Source: Verticiella sediminum
Lineage (GTDB): Bacteria; Pseudomonadota; Gammaproteobacteria; Burkholderiales; Burkholderiaceae_B
Direction: 5' to 3'
NCBI RefSeq assembly: GCF_007558815.1
Contig: NZ_VLTJ01000029.1
Location: 62,001 to 126,000 of the forward strand
Length of the DNA stretch: 64,000 bases
The translations under genes and the position numbers were made by a program. Below are positions 26,654 to 34,952 of the stretch, piece by piece (the stretch's first letter is position 1; each line of letters opens with the position of its first letter). The notes beneath the pieces were generated by a model. That model ran no database searches. It saw only the letters and a list, made by a program, of their open reading frames with translations, and had not been told where the DNA came from.

Positions 26654-27277
26654 ATGACGAATCCCACACATCCCGGCGTGGTCGCCTGGAGCGGACACAA
26701 CCCCGGCATCTACCTGAAGAACGACCCGGACGGCGAATGGACCGGCCTGGCGACCTTCTTCCGGATCGACTACTCGCCCTTCGGCATGGGACGCGGCGTA
26801 TTGCTGCTCGATCGCCCCGCGGTGGCCGCCGGCCTGCCCGAGGTCTGCAACGTCATGATCTCCGACAACGAAGCGCTCGCGCGCTATCTGATGGACGGCT
26901 TCTTCTCGAAGTTCGCCGCGTTCAAGGTGAGCCCGGGCACCGCCGCGGTGACCCACCTGGCGCTCACCCGTTGCCGCTCGGCCGGCGACAGCCGCAGCCG
27001 CTACCAGGAGATCATCACCTCGAGCGAGCTCGAAGTGGTGATGACCTGGGAAGGCCTGGGCACACCGTACGCAGTCGACATGCCGGCCGAGAAGGGGCCG
27101 ACCGGGCGGCACGAGATGTACAGCCTGTTCCTAGACGCCGAGCAGGCCAGCGTCACCGTCAACGGCCGCGCGCTCGAGGGCAAGGTGGCCTACCGCGGCT
27201 TTGACGGCGGGCGCAAGCGTTCGGCCTTCCTCGCGTTCTCCGAGACGTGGGTGGAAATGCCCGCCAGCGGCGGTTAA
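26654..27277 (+). CDS. Conserved-looking hypothetical protein, 207 residues
   Basis: No family is recognised. The product is soluble, without a signal peptide or membrane segment, and has balanced composition and normal G+C third positions, so it looks like a real gene. Recognisable stretches are WSGHNPGIYLKND, EVCNVMISDNEALARYLMDGFF and GLGTPYAVDMPAEKG. GGAG lies about 7 nt before the ATG. It sits 12 nt upstream of the permease gene and downstream of the Rieske oxygenase, so it is probably co-expressed with both and may serve catabolism of the imported substrate. Confidence 0.75.
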   Translation: MTNPTHPGVVAWSGHNPGIYLKNDPDGEWTGLATFFRIDYSPFGMGRGVLLLDRPAVAAGLPEVCNVMISDNEALARYLMDGFFSKFAAFKVSPGTAAVTHLALTRCRSAGDSRSRYQEIITSSELEVVMTWEGLGTPYAVDMPAEKGPTGRHEMYSLFLDAEQASVTVNGRALEGKVAYRGFDGGRKRSAFLAFSETWVEMPASGG

Positions 27278-27289
27278 GGGAGATCCACC

Positions 27290-28159
27290 ATGACCGAGCT
27301 TCTCCAGTACCTCGTCTCCGGCATCGTCGTGGGCTGCATCTACGGCCTGGTCGCCATCGGCTTCACGGCCGTCTACAACGTCACCAGCATCGTGAACTTC
27401 GCCCAGGGCGAGGCGTCGATGCTCGCCGCCCTGGGCGCCGCCGGCCTGATCGCGCTCGGCCTGCCGCTGCTGGCGGCGCTGGTGCTCGCCGTGCTCGGCG
27501 TGGGGCTGCTCGGTATCGTGATCGAGCGCGTCGCCATCCGGCCGATCGGCCAGGACGTGATGCGCGGGATCATCATCACCATCGGCGTGGGCATCGTCCT
27601 GCAAGGGCTCGCGGTGCTGATCTGGGGCACGGACGCGCAGCCCCTGCCCGCCTTCTCCGGCCACGAACCGATACGCCTGGGCGACGTGGCGATCCCGCGC
27701 CAGGCGGTCTGGGTGGTGGGAACCACAGCGGTGCTGATGAGCCTGCTCTACGTGTTCCTCACCCGTACGTATCTCGGCAAGGCGTTCCGCGCCTGTGCCA
27801 TGAACAGCAGCGCGGCCAGCCTCATGGGCGTGCCCACGCTGTCCATGCGCCGCGTCGGCTTCTTCCTGTCCGGACTGGTCGGCGCGATCGCCGGCGTGAT
27901 CGTCGCGCCGATCGCCCTGATGCAGTACGACAGCGGGCTGAGCCTGGGCATCAAGGGCTTCGTGGCCTGCATCATCGGCGGATTCGGCAACCCGATCGGC
28001 GCCGCCCTCGGCGGCCTGCTGCTGGGCGTGCTCGAAGCGCTGTCCTCCGGCTACCTCAGCTCGGGCTTCAAGAACGCCATCGCCTTCGTGCTGCTGCTCG
28101 TCTTCCTGCTGGCCCGGCCCGGCGGTCTGCTGGGTGAACTCGACGCGGTGAAAAAATGA
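27290..28159 (+). CDS. livH: HAAT-type ABC transporter permease (LivH family)
   Basis: The 289-residue membrane protein has the LivH pattern: GIVVGCIYGLVAIGFTAVYN, then NFAQGEASMLAALGAAG, YLGKAFRACAMN and GFVACIIGGFGNPIGAALGG. AAGGGAG precedes the ATG. Its stop overlaps the next permease start by 4 nt. It pairs with the adjacent LivM-like permease and the fused ATPase. Confidence 0.92.
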   Translation: MTELLQYLVSGIVVGCIYGLVAIGFTAVYNVTSIVNFAQGEASMLAALGAAGLIALGLPLLAALVLAVLGVGLLGIVIERVAIRPIGQDVMRGIIITIGVGIVLQGLAVLIWGTDAQPLPAFSGHEPIRLGDVAIPRQAVWVVGTTAVLMSLLYVFLTRTYLGKAFRACAMNSSAASLMGVPTLSMRRVGFFLSGLVGAIAGVIVAPIALMQYDSGLSLGIKGFVACIIGGFGNPIGAALGGLLLGVLEALSSGYLSSGFKNAIAFVLLLVFLLARPGGLLGELDAVKK

Positions 28160-29142
28160 AGCCACTTCTGCTGCTCGTACCGGCGCTGATCCTGGCGGCG
28201 CTGGTCAACGACCCGTACGTCACCAACCTGCTGGTGGTCTGTGCGATCTTCGCGCTGCCGGCGATCGGCCTGTCGCTGCTGATGGGCTACACCGGCCAGA
28301 TCTCGCTCGGGCACGCGGCCTTCGTCGCCATCGGCGCCTATGTCTCGACCCTGTTCGAACAGCACAGCGGGCTGAGCCCTTGGCTGGGCATGCTGCTCGC
28401 CACCGCGGCAAGCGCGCTGGCCGCCTGGAGCGTCGGCTGGCTCGTGTTTCGCCTGCGCGGCCACCACCTGGCCATGGCCACGCTGGCGCTGGGCATGATC
28501 GTGCACACGGTCCTGGTCGAATGGCAGCCCGTCACGGGCGGCCAGGACGGCCTGGGCAACATCGCCGTGCTCGGCGCCTTCGGTATCGAGCTATTCGACG
28601 ACCTGCGCTTCTACCCGCTCGCCTGGCTGGCGTGCATCGCCGGCCTGGTCCTCGCGCACAACCTCGTACGCTCGCCCACCGGCCTGGCCATGCGCACGGT
28701 CGGCGAGAGCGATGCCGTCGCCGCCTCGCTGGGCATCGACGCCGCCCGCGTCAAGCGCCGCGTGATGGCGCTGTCCGGCGCCTATGCCGGCCTGGGCGGT
28801 GCTTTGTACGCACATTGGATGGGGTACATCAGCCCCGATCCGTTCCACGTCGGCTTCTCGATCAAGCTGCTGCTCATCGTGGCCCTGGGCGGCTTCACCG
28901 GCGTGTGGAACGTGCTCGCCGGCACCTTCTTCGTGGTCATCGTCAGCGAATGGCTCAAGCCGCTCGGCCGCTTCGACGTGGTGATCTATGGCGCCCTGCT
29001 GGTGCTCGCCATGATCCATTGCCGCGACGGGCTGTTCGCTTCGCTGGCCCGCATCGCGGGCAAGGCCCTTCCCGCCCGGCGACACGCAGTGCACAAGACC
29101 TCGGAACGCGCGATGGACATCGCCAAGGAGACCTCCGCATGA
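28156..29142 (+). CDS. livM: HAAT-type ABC transporter permease (LivM family)
   Basis: This 328-residue membrane protein has the LivM loop LLMGYTGQISLGHAAFVAIGAYVS and the motif VKRRVMALSGAYAGLGGALYAHWMGYISPD later on. Both ends overlap neighbouring genes by 4 nt (ATGA). The C-terminus is extended by about 30 polar residues after the last membrane segment. Confidence 0.92.
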   Translation: MKPLLLLVPALILAALVNDPYVTNLLVVCAIFALPAIGLSLLMGYTGQISLGHAAFVAIGAYVSTLFEQHSGLSPWLGMLLATAASALAAWSVGWLVFRLRGHHLAMATLALGMIVHTVLVEWQPVTGGQDGLGNIAVLGAFGIELFDDLRFYPLAWLACIAGLVLAHNLVRSPTGLAMRTVGESDAVAASLGIDAARVKRRVMALSGAYAGLGGALYAHWMGYISPDPFHVGFSIKLLLIVALGGFTGVWNVLAGTFFVVIVSEWLKPLGRFDVVIYGALLVLAMIHCRDGLFASLARIAGKALPARRHAVHKTSERAMDIAKETSA

Positions 29143-30728
29143 GCACCCTCGCAAGCCCGCTGCTCGACGTGCGCGGCGTGACAGTACGCTTCGGCGGCCT
29201 GACCGCCCTGGACGCCGTCTCGTTCGAGGTGCGGCAAGGTGAAATCCTGGCCCTGATCGGCCCCAACGGCGCCGGCAAGTCCACCATGATCGGCGTCGTC
29301 AGCGGCGCGCGCGCACCGGATACCGGCAGCGTGCGCTTCGCGGGCGAGGACGTGAGCGTCCGGAATGCGGCGCAGCGCAGCCGGCTGGGCATCGCCCGCA
29401 CTTTCCAATCCGCCGAAGTGCTGCGCAGCCTGAGCGTGCTGGAGAACGTGATGGCCGCGGCCTATGCGCGCCACGGCAGCGGCTTCGTGGCCGGCCTGCT
29501 CGGCGCGCGCTCGGCCCACGGCAGCGCGGCCCGCATGCGCGAGCTGGCACTCGCGCAGCTCGAACTGGTCGGCCTCACGGCGCTGGCCGCCCAGCCGGCC
29601 GGCCTGCTCACCGCGGGCCAGCAGCGCCTGCTGGCCGTGGCGCGAGGGCTCGCCACCGAGGCCAGGTTGCTCATCCTCGACGAACCGGCCGCCGGCCTGA
29701 ACGCCACCGAGAAACACACCCTCTCGCGGCTGATCCAGCAGATCCGCGGGCGCGGCACCACCATCATGTTCGTCGAGCACGACCTAGCCTTCGTCGGCCG
29801 GCTGGCCGACCGCATGGTCGTGCTCGATCACGGCCGCCTGCTCGCGCAGGGCGAGCCGGACGAGGTACGCGCCGATCCGGCCGTGGTCGCGGCCTACCTG
29901 GGCAACACGGAAGTCTCGGTGAACCGCGAGCCCGCGCCGGCGGCCGCGCCGGCGCGCCTGCTCAGCGTCGACGCCGCGAGCGTGCGCTACGGCGGCCTGA
30001 CCGCGCTCGAACGCCTCGACCTGTGGGTCGGCGAGCGCGAGATCGTCTCCCTGGTCGGCGCGAACGGCGCGGGCAAGACCTCGTTGCTGAACGCGGTCGC
30101 CGGCCTGGCCCCGCTCGCCGAAGGCAGCATCCGCCTGGCGGGCCGCGATCTCGCGGGCATCCCGGCGCAGGATCGCAGCGGCCTGGGCATCGCCCTCGCG
30201 CCCGAGGGCCGCGGCCTGTTCCCCACGCTCACGGTTCGCGACAACCTCATGCTGGGCCGCTACGCCCTGGTGCGGCGCGCCGGCGTGCGCCACCTGCTGC
30301 GCCCGGTCGGCGACTCCGCCCGGCAGATGCGAGAGGTCCTGGACGAAGTGCTCGGCTTCTTTCCCCGCCTGGCCGAGCGCATCGACCAGCAGGCCGGCAC
30401 GCTGTCCGGCGGCGAGGGCCAGATGCTCGCCATCGGGCGCGCGCTGATGAGCCGACCCCGTCTGCTGCTGCTCGATGAACCCTCGTTCGGGCTGGCGCCA
30501 CAGGTCACCCGCGAGATCCTGGAGTTCCTGCCCACCCTCACCCGGCTCGGGCTCTCCATCCTGCTGGTCGAACAGAACGCGCGTGCGGCCTTGCAGGTCT
30601 CGCACCGCGGCTACGTGCTGGCCAACGGCCGGCTGACCGACACCGGCCCCGCGGCCGAGCTGCTCTCGCGCGGCGACATCGGCGCGGCCTATCTCGGCAT
30701 GCGCGAAGAAGCGGAGGTGCCGGCATGA
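29139..30728 (+). CDS. Fused HAAT ABC ATPase: LivG-like plus LivF-like domains in one protein
   Basis: One uninterrupted 529-residue frame carries two complete nucleotide-binding domains. Domain 1 (about 1-256, LivG type) has Walker A GPNGAGKST at 41-49, a degenerate signature LLTAGQQRL near 156-164, Walker B LLILDEPAAG and the H-loop H214 (VEHDLAF). Domain 2 (about 275-529, LivF type) has Walker A GANGAGKTS at 307-315, signature LSGGEGQ at 422-428, Walker B LLLLDEPSFG and LLVEQN. A Pro/Ala linker joins them. In most operons, including the one at 19-24 kb, these are separate genes. Start and stop overlap the neighbours by 4 nt. Confidence 0.93.
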   Translation: MSTLASPLLDVRGVTVRFGGLTALDAVSFEVRQGEILALIGPNGAGKSTMIGVVSGARAPDTGSVRFAGEDVSVRNAAQRSRLGIARTFQSAEVLRSLSVLENVMAAAYARHGSGFVAGLLGARSAHGSAARMRELALAQLELVGLTALAAQPAGLLTAGQQRLLAVARGLATEARLLILDEPAAGLNATEKHTLSRLIQQIRGRGTTIMFVEHDLAFVGRLADRMVVLDHGRLLAQGEPDEVRADPAVVAAYLGNTEVSVNREPAPAAAPARLLSVDAASVRYGGLTALERLDLWVGEREIVSLVGANGAGKTSLLNAVAGLAPLAEGSIRLAGRDLAGIPAQDRSGLGIALAPEGRGLFPTLTVRDNLMLGRYALVRRAGVRHLLRPVGDSARQMREVLDEVLGFFPRLAERIDQQAGTLSGGEGQMLAIGRALMSRPRLLLLDEPSFGLAPQVTREILEFLPTLTRLGLSILLVEQNARAALQVSHRGYVLANGRLTDTGPAAELLSRGDIGAAYLGMREEAEVPA

Positions 30729-31933
30729 ACCCCATCGACACTGCCGCCCGCCCGGCGACCCTGGCCGCGTGGCGGCGGCTCGCGCAGGTGCGGCCCCGCC
30801 TGGCGGCCCTGCGCCCGCTGGGCGACTGCGTCCGCCTGCCCGCGCGCACCCTGCTGCACGCCGGCCCACCGCTGGCCCGCCCGCCCTGCGCTCCAATGCT
30901 GAACTCAGCGGTCCAGGCCGTGCTTTTCGAAGGCTGGGCCGACACGCCCGAGGCTGCGCACGCCCTGATCGCCGACGGCAGCGTGCGCCTGGCCGCGGCG
31001 CAGGACCACGACTGCGTAGTGCCGCTGGCCAGCGTGCTCTCGCCCGGCCAGCAGGTGCAGGTCGTGCAGGATGCGTCGGGCATGGGACGCACCGCCTACG
31101 CGCCGCTCAACGGCGGCAGTGGGCCGGCCCTGCGACTGGGGCTGCCCGGCCCGCAGGTGCTCGCGCATCTACGCTGGCTGAACGGGCCGTTCGCGCACGC
31201 CGTGCGCGGGGTCGTACCGGCCACCCGCCCGCTGCTGTCGATCGCCGACCTGGCCTTGCACCAGGGCGACGACTGCCACGGACGCACGGCGGCCGGCAGC
31301 CGTGCGCTGCTCGAGGACTGGCGCGCCGCGGGGCTGGCCGCGGACGGCGAGGCAGCGCGCTTCCTGGCGGACTCCCCCAGCTTCTTTCTCAATCTCTGGA
31401 TGGCCGCGGCCAAGTGCATGCTGAGCGCCGCCGAAGGCGTGGCCGGCTCGACGCTGGTCACGGCCATGGCCGGCAATGGCAGCCAGACCGGCATCCAGCT
31501 CGCGGGCCTGCCCGGCCGCTGGTTCACGGCGGCGGCCGCCGCGCCCGTGGGCCGCATCGAGCCCGGCCGCGACGTCGGCGACGCCCTGCCGGCGATCGGC
31601 GACAGCGCCCTTGTCGAGACCCTGGGCTTCGGGGCCCTGGCCATGCAGTACGCCCCGGCGCAGCGCGAGGCGCTGGGCGCCTACATGCCAGACACGCCCG
31701 AGCGATTGTGCGCCCGGCTGCTGCTCGCGCCGCACCCCGCCTGCACCGTCAGTCACGTCCGCGTCGGCCTGGACGCCGAAGCCGTTCTGCGCCACGCCCA
31801 GCCACCCGTCGTCGCGCTCGGCATTCTCGATCGCAAGGGCATGCACGGACGCATCGGCGGCGGCATCTGGCAGGCCCCCATCGCCCCTTTCCAAGCAGCG
31901 CTCGCCGCGCTCGCACCACAACCCGCCCCTTAA
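30725..31933 (+). CDS. DUF1116 (YlbE/AllG-like) protein
   Basis: The 402-residue protein fits DUF1116 in length and in its conserved core: MLNSAVQAVLFEGWA, HGRTAAGSRALL, SPSFFLNLWMAAAKCML and STLVTAMAGNGSQTGIQL. The E. coli relative YlbE/AllG is reported as a subunit of oxamate carbamoyltransferase, working with FdrA/AllF and AllH. Neither partner is present here, so the role may differ. It overlaps the fused ATPase stop (ATGA) and is followed 10 nt later by the binding-protein gene, so it is inside the transport operon. Confidence 0.82.
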   Translation: MNPIDTAARPATLAAWRRLAQVRPRLAALRPLGDCVRLPARTLLHAGPPLARPPCAPMLNSAVQAVLFEGWADTPEAAHALIADGSVRLAAAQDHDCVVPLASVLSPGQQVQVVQDASGMGRTAYAPLNGGSGPALRLGLPGPQVLAHLRWLNGPFAHAVRGVVPATRPLLSIADLALHQGDDCHGRTAAGSRALLEDWRAAGLAADGEAARFLADSPSFFLNLWMAAAKCMLSAAEGVAGSTLVTAMAGNGSQTGIQLAGLPGRWFTAAAAAPVGRIEPGRDVGDALPAIGDSALVETLGFGALAMQYAPAQREALGAYMPDTPERLCARLLLAPHPACTVSHVRVGLDAEAVLRHAQPPVVALGILDRKGMHGRIGGGIWQAPIAPFQAALAALAPQPAP

Positions 31934-31943
31934 GGTGATATCC

Positions 31944-33083
31944 ATGACAATCTGGAAACCCACGCTGTTCGCTCTGCTGCTCGGCCTCTGTGCCACTGCC
32001 AGCCAGGCGCAGATCCGCATCGGCGGCCTGCTCGAAACCTCCGGGCCCATTGCGTCCCTGGGCCAGCCTACGCTGGAAGGGGCTCAACTGGCGGTCGACC
32101 AGGTCAATGCGGCCGGCGGCATCGATGGCCAGCAGGTCACGCTGGTCAACCTCAATACCGAGAGCGACAATACCAAGGCCGTCTCGGCCACGCGGCGCCT
32201 GCTCAGCCAGGAGAAGGTGAGCGCCATCATCGGCCCGTCCAGCTCGGGCTCCAACTTCGCGGTCGTCGACGCCATCGAGCGGGCCCGCGTGCCCTTGATG
32301 GCCAATGGCGCATCGCGCGGCATCGTGCTGCCGGCCGAGAAGCGGCGCTACGCTTTCCTCGCGCCGCTCACCGACATGGTGGTGCTCAGCGTGATGCTGG
32401 ACGACATGAAGGCACAAGGCGTCAGCTCGCTCGCGCTGCTGCACTCGGACGTGGCGTTCGGCACCAGCGGACGCGATACGCTGCAGCAGCTCGTCAAGGA
32501 GCGCGGCATGACGCTCGCCGCGGTCGAAGTGTTCGGCAGCGCCGACACCGACATGACGCCGCAGTTGACCAAGATCCGCGGCAGCGGCGCGCAGGCGACG
32601 GTGATCTGGGCCACCGGGCCCGGCCTGGCCATCGCCACGCGCAACCATCGGGCGCTCGGCATCGACAGCCCGCTGTACCTGACGCATGCGGCCAACGACT
32701 TCAACTACCTGCGCCTGGCAGGCGATGCCGCCAACGGAATCCGCCTGCCGTCCTCGAAGATCTACGTCACCGACAGCCTGCCGGCAGACGACCCGCAGAA
32801 GCCGGTGCTCGAACGCTTCGTCAAGGAATACCAGCAGAAGTACGGCAGGATGCCGGCCACCTTCGCAGGCAATGGCTACGACAGCGCCATGCTGCTGATG
32901 CAGGCGATCAAGGCGGCGGGCAGCACCGATGCGCCGGCCGTGCGCGACGCCCTGGAAGGCACGCGCGACTACGTGGGCGTGACCGCGGTCTACAGCTACG
33001 CGCCGGAGGATCACTTCGGCACCCAGCCCAGCAGCGTGCGCATGCTCACGGTGAAGGACGGTGCCTTCGCGCTCGCCCAGTGA
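31944..33083 (+). CDS. HAAT-type ABC transporter substrate-binding protein
   Basis: This 379-residue periplasmic protein has a signal peptide ending near ATASQAQ and the type I binding fold (IRIGGLLETSGPIASLGQP, then GPSSSGSNFAVVDAIE and VPLMANGASRG, with YVTDSLPADDPQKP in the second lobe). It supplies the permease pair and fused ATPase encoded upstream and is last in the operon. Ligand is unknown; the Rieske oxygenase in the same run suggests an aromatic or cyclic compound. Confidence 0.92.
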   Translation: MTIWKPTLFALLLGLCATASQAQIRIGGLLETSGPIASLGQPTLEGAQLAVDQVNAAGGIDGQQVTLVNLNTESDNTKAVSATRRLLSQEKVSAIIGPSSSGSNFAVVDAIERARVPLMANGASRGIVLPAEKRRYAFLAPLTDMVVLSVMLDDMKAQGVSSLALLHSDVAFGTSGRDTLQQLVKERGMTLAAVEVFGSADTDMTPQLTKIRGSGAQATVIWATGPGLAIATRNHRALGIDSPLYLTHAANDFNYLRLAGDAANGIRLPSSKIYVTDSLPADDPQKPVLERFVKEYQQKYGRMPATFAGNGYDSAMLLMQAIKAAGSTDAPAVRDALEGTRDYVGVTAVYSYAPEDHFGTQPSSVRMLTVKDGAFALAQ

Positions 33084-33109
33084 AAGCGGGTCACCTCCGC
33101 CCGAAGGCG

Positions 33110-34102
33110 TCAGCGCGCCTCGAGCACCAGCTCGTCGACCAGGACGGCGAGCTGCTCGATGACGGCGTTGGCCACGCGCGGCAGGTGATAGCGATGCGAA
33201 TAGGCCACCACGATGTTCGGCTGGCGCACCAGCGAGTCGAAGGCCCGGGAAACGACGCGCCCGACACCGGGCACCTCGTAGGGCGGACAGAAGTTCAGCA
33301 GCGAAATGCCGTGGCCGCTCGCCACCATGGCGAGCAGCATGCCCATCGAATAGACATGTTGGGAAACGCGCGGCGTGGCGCCGTGGGCGCTGTAGGCGGA
33401 CAGCATGTAGTCGCGCGTTCGCGGCAGGTCGAGCAGCACCAGCGGCTCGGTGAGCAGGTCCACGGGCGCCAGGCTCCGGCGTTCGGCGAGGGGGTGGCGC
33501 TCGGCGAGCACCACCTGCAGCGGCGCCGGCCTCAACGGGACCGCGATGATGCCGGAGGGCACTTCGAAGTCGTACATGACGGCAAGATCGATCGCGCCCG
33601 AATGCAAGGCCTCGAGCAGGTGCTCGTGGTGGCCTTCGCGCCACTCGACGCGGGCGCGCGGGAACTGCGCCTGGATGGTCTTGAGCAAGGGCGGTACCAC
33701 GTACGGCCCGAAGGTGAACAGGCAACCGAGACGCACCCTGCCGTGCACTTCGGCGCGCTCGAACAGGCGTCCGGCGCCGAGCCCCCACGCCTCCTGCAGC
33801 AGGCTGCGGCACTCGATGGCGAAGGCACTGCCCAGTTCGGTGAGGATGAGGCCGCGGGCATGGCGGCGCAGGAACAGCGGCTCGCCCAGCGTGGTCTCGA
33901 GGTGGGCTATCGCCGCCGAGATCGCCGGCGCCGAGACATGCAACGCGGCCGCCGCTTTCTGCACCGACTGATGATGCGCGGCCGCGACGAAGTAGGACAG
34001 TTGGCGCAATGAGAAATCCGGCGCGCGCAGGCTGGCGTCGCGATCCGGATCATCTTGCGGCTTGGACGGTTCCGTCATCGCGGCATGCCAATGAGAGAGC
34101 AT
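33110..34102 (-). CDS. LysR-family transcriptional regulator
   Basis: The 330-residue LysR protein has a 30-residue polar N-terminal extension before the winged helix (SLRQLSYFVAAAHHQSVQKAAAALHVSAPAIS is split over residues 31-62). An ATG at 34078 would shorten it by 8 residues; neither start has a strong ribosome-binding site. The effector domain is of the NodD/GcvA-like periplasmic-binding type. Its start is 2 nt from the divergent MDR gene's start, so the 5' regions overlap, and it probably controls the MDR-amidase-Bug-sulfatase group. Confidence 0.9.
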   Translation of the reverse strand: MLSHWHAAMTEPSKPQDDPDRDASLRAPDFSLRQLSYFVAAAHHQSVQKAAAALHVSAPAISAAIAHLETTLGEPLFLRRHARGLILTELGSAFAIECRSLLQEAWGLGAGRLFERAEVHGRVRLGCLFTFGPYVVPPLLKTIQAQFPRARVEWREGHHEHLLEALHSGAIDLAVMYDFEVPSGIIAVPLRPAPLQVVLAERHPLAERRSLAPVDLLTEPLVLLDLPRTRDYMLSAYSAHGATPRVSQHVYSMGMLLAMVASGHGISLLNFCPPYEVPGVGRVVSRAFDSLVRQPNIVVAYSHRYHLPRVANAVIEQLAVLVDELVLEAR

Positions 34103-34104
34103 CG

Positions 34105-34908
34105 ATGCATAGGACGAGATTACAGGGAATCACCGGTCAAGCCCAGGCGGATGCGGGGCGCCCGCACGAGGCCGCCGACGCACACGTGCTGGCGGCGCTG
34201 CCGGTCAAGGCCGATACCTGCCGGGCCTGGGACATGGCCCCCGACGCCTGGGCGCTGACAGTGCGCATGCCCGGCGACTCAGGCGGCCGGGGCTCCCTGC
34301 TGTGGCCGCATGCCGCCAGGCAAGCGCCGCGGCGCATCGTGCTGGCCCCGGAAACGGTCCTGCCCGTGCCCGCGCACCTGGACGACGCCAGCGCCGCGCG
34401 CCTGGCGCTCGACTGGACCCGCGTCTGGAACGCGCTGGCGCGCCGCGCGGCCCTGCGCGCGGACGAGGCCGTCCTGATCCACGACGCGCACACGCTGCCC
34501 GGACGGCTCGCGATCCATCTGGCGATCCAGCTCGGCGCTTCGCCGATGGCGATGGCGCGCACCGCCGACGACTTTCCGGCCCTGTTCGCCGCGGGTGCCG
34601 TCGAGGTGATGCGCTATACCGACCCTTGGCCGCAGTTGCTGCGCGAGCATGGCGGCGTGGATGTCGTGCTCGATCCCGGCGACGGCGCACGGCTCGATCC
34701 CAGCTTGACCTGCGCCAGCGCGCACGCGCGACTCGTCCTGCTGGGGCAGACCGTCGCGCCCGACCTGCACCTGGATCTCCCGCGCCTGCTGGCCAAGGGC
34801 GTCAGCATCATTGCGGCCTCCTGGTCGCCGCAGCGCGAAGCGCATCTGCTCGCGCAAGCTGCAGTACAGTTCAAGACGTACTTGCAGGCCGGCCGCATGC
34901 CTGCCTGA
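34105..34908 (+). CDS. Short MDR-family (quinone-oxidoreductase-like) protein
   Basis: At 267 residues it is about 60 shorter than zinc-independent MDR enzymes. The C-terminal half is a recognisable nucleotide-binding domain: LDWTRVWNALARRAALRADEAVLIHD, LAIHLAIQLGASPMAMART and GGVDVVLDPGDGARL. The usual GxGxxG reads HTLPGRLA, a weak match. The N-terminal GroES-like domain is greatly reduced. GAGAG precedes the ATG. It is either a diverged reductase or a non-catalytic remnant. It lies upstream of the amidase gene. Confidence 0.7.
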   Translation: MHRTRLQGITGQAQADAGRPHEAADAHVLAALPVKADTCRAWDMAPDAWALTVRMPGDSGGRGSLLWPHAARQAPRRIVLAPETVLPVPAHLDDASAARLALDWTRVWNALARRAALRADEAVLIHDAHTLPGRLAIHLAIQLGASPMAMARTADDFPALFAAGAVEVMRYTDPWPQLLREHGGVDVVLDPGDGARLDPSLTCASAHARLVLLGQTVAPDLHLDLPRLLAKGVSIIAASWSPQREAHLLAQAAVQFKTYLQAGRMPA

Positions 34909-34952
34909 CGCCCGCCTTCCCACGCTCCCCAGCCGCTCATTGCGCCGACACC

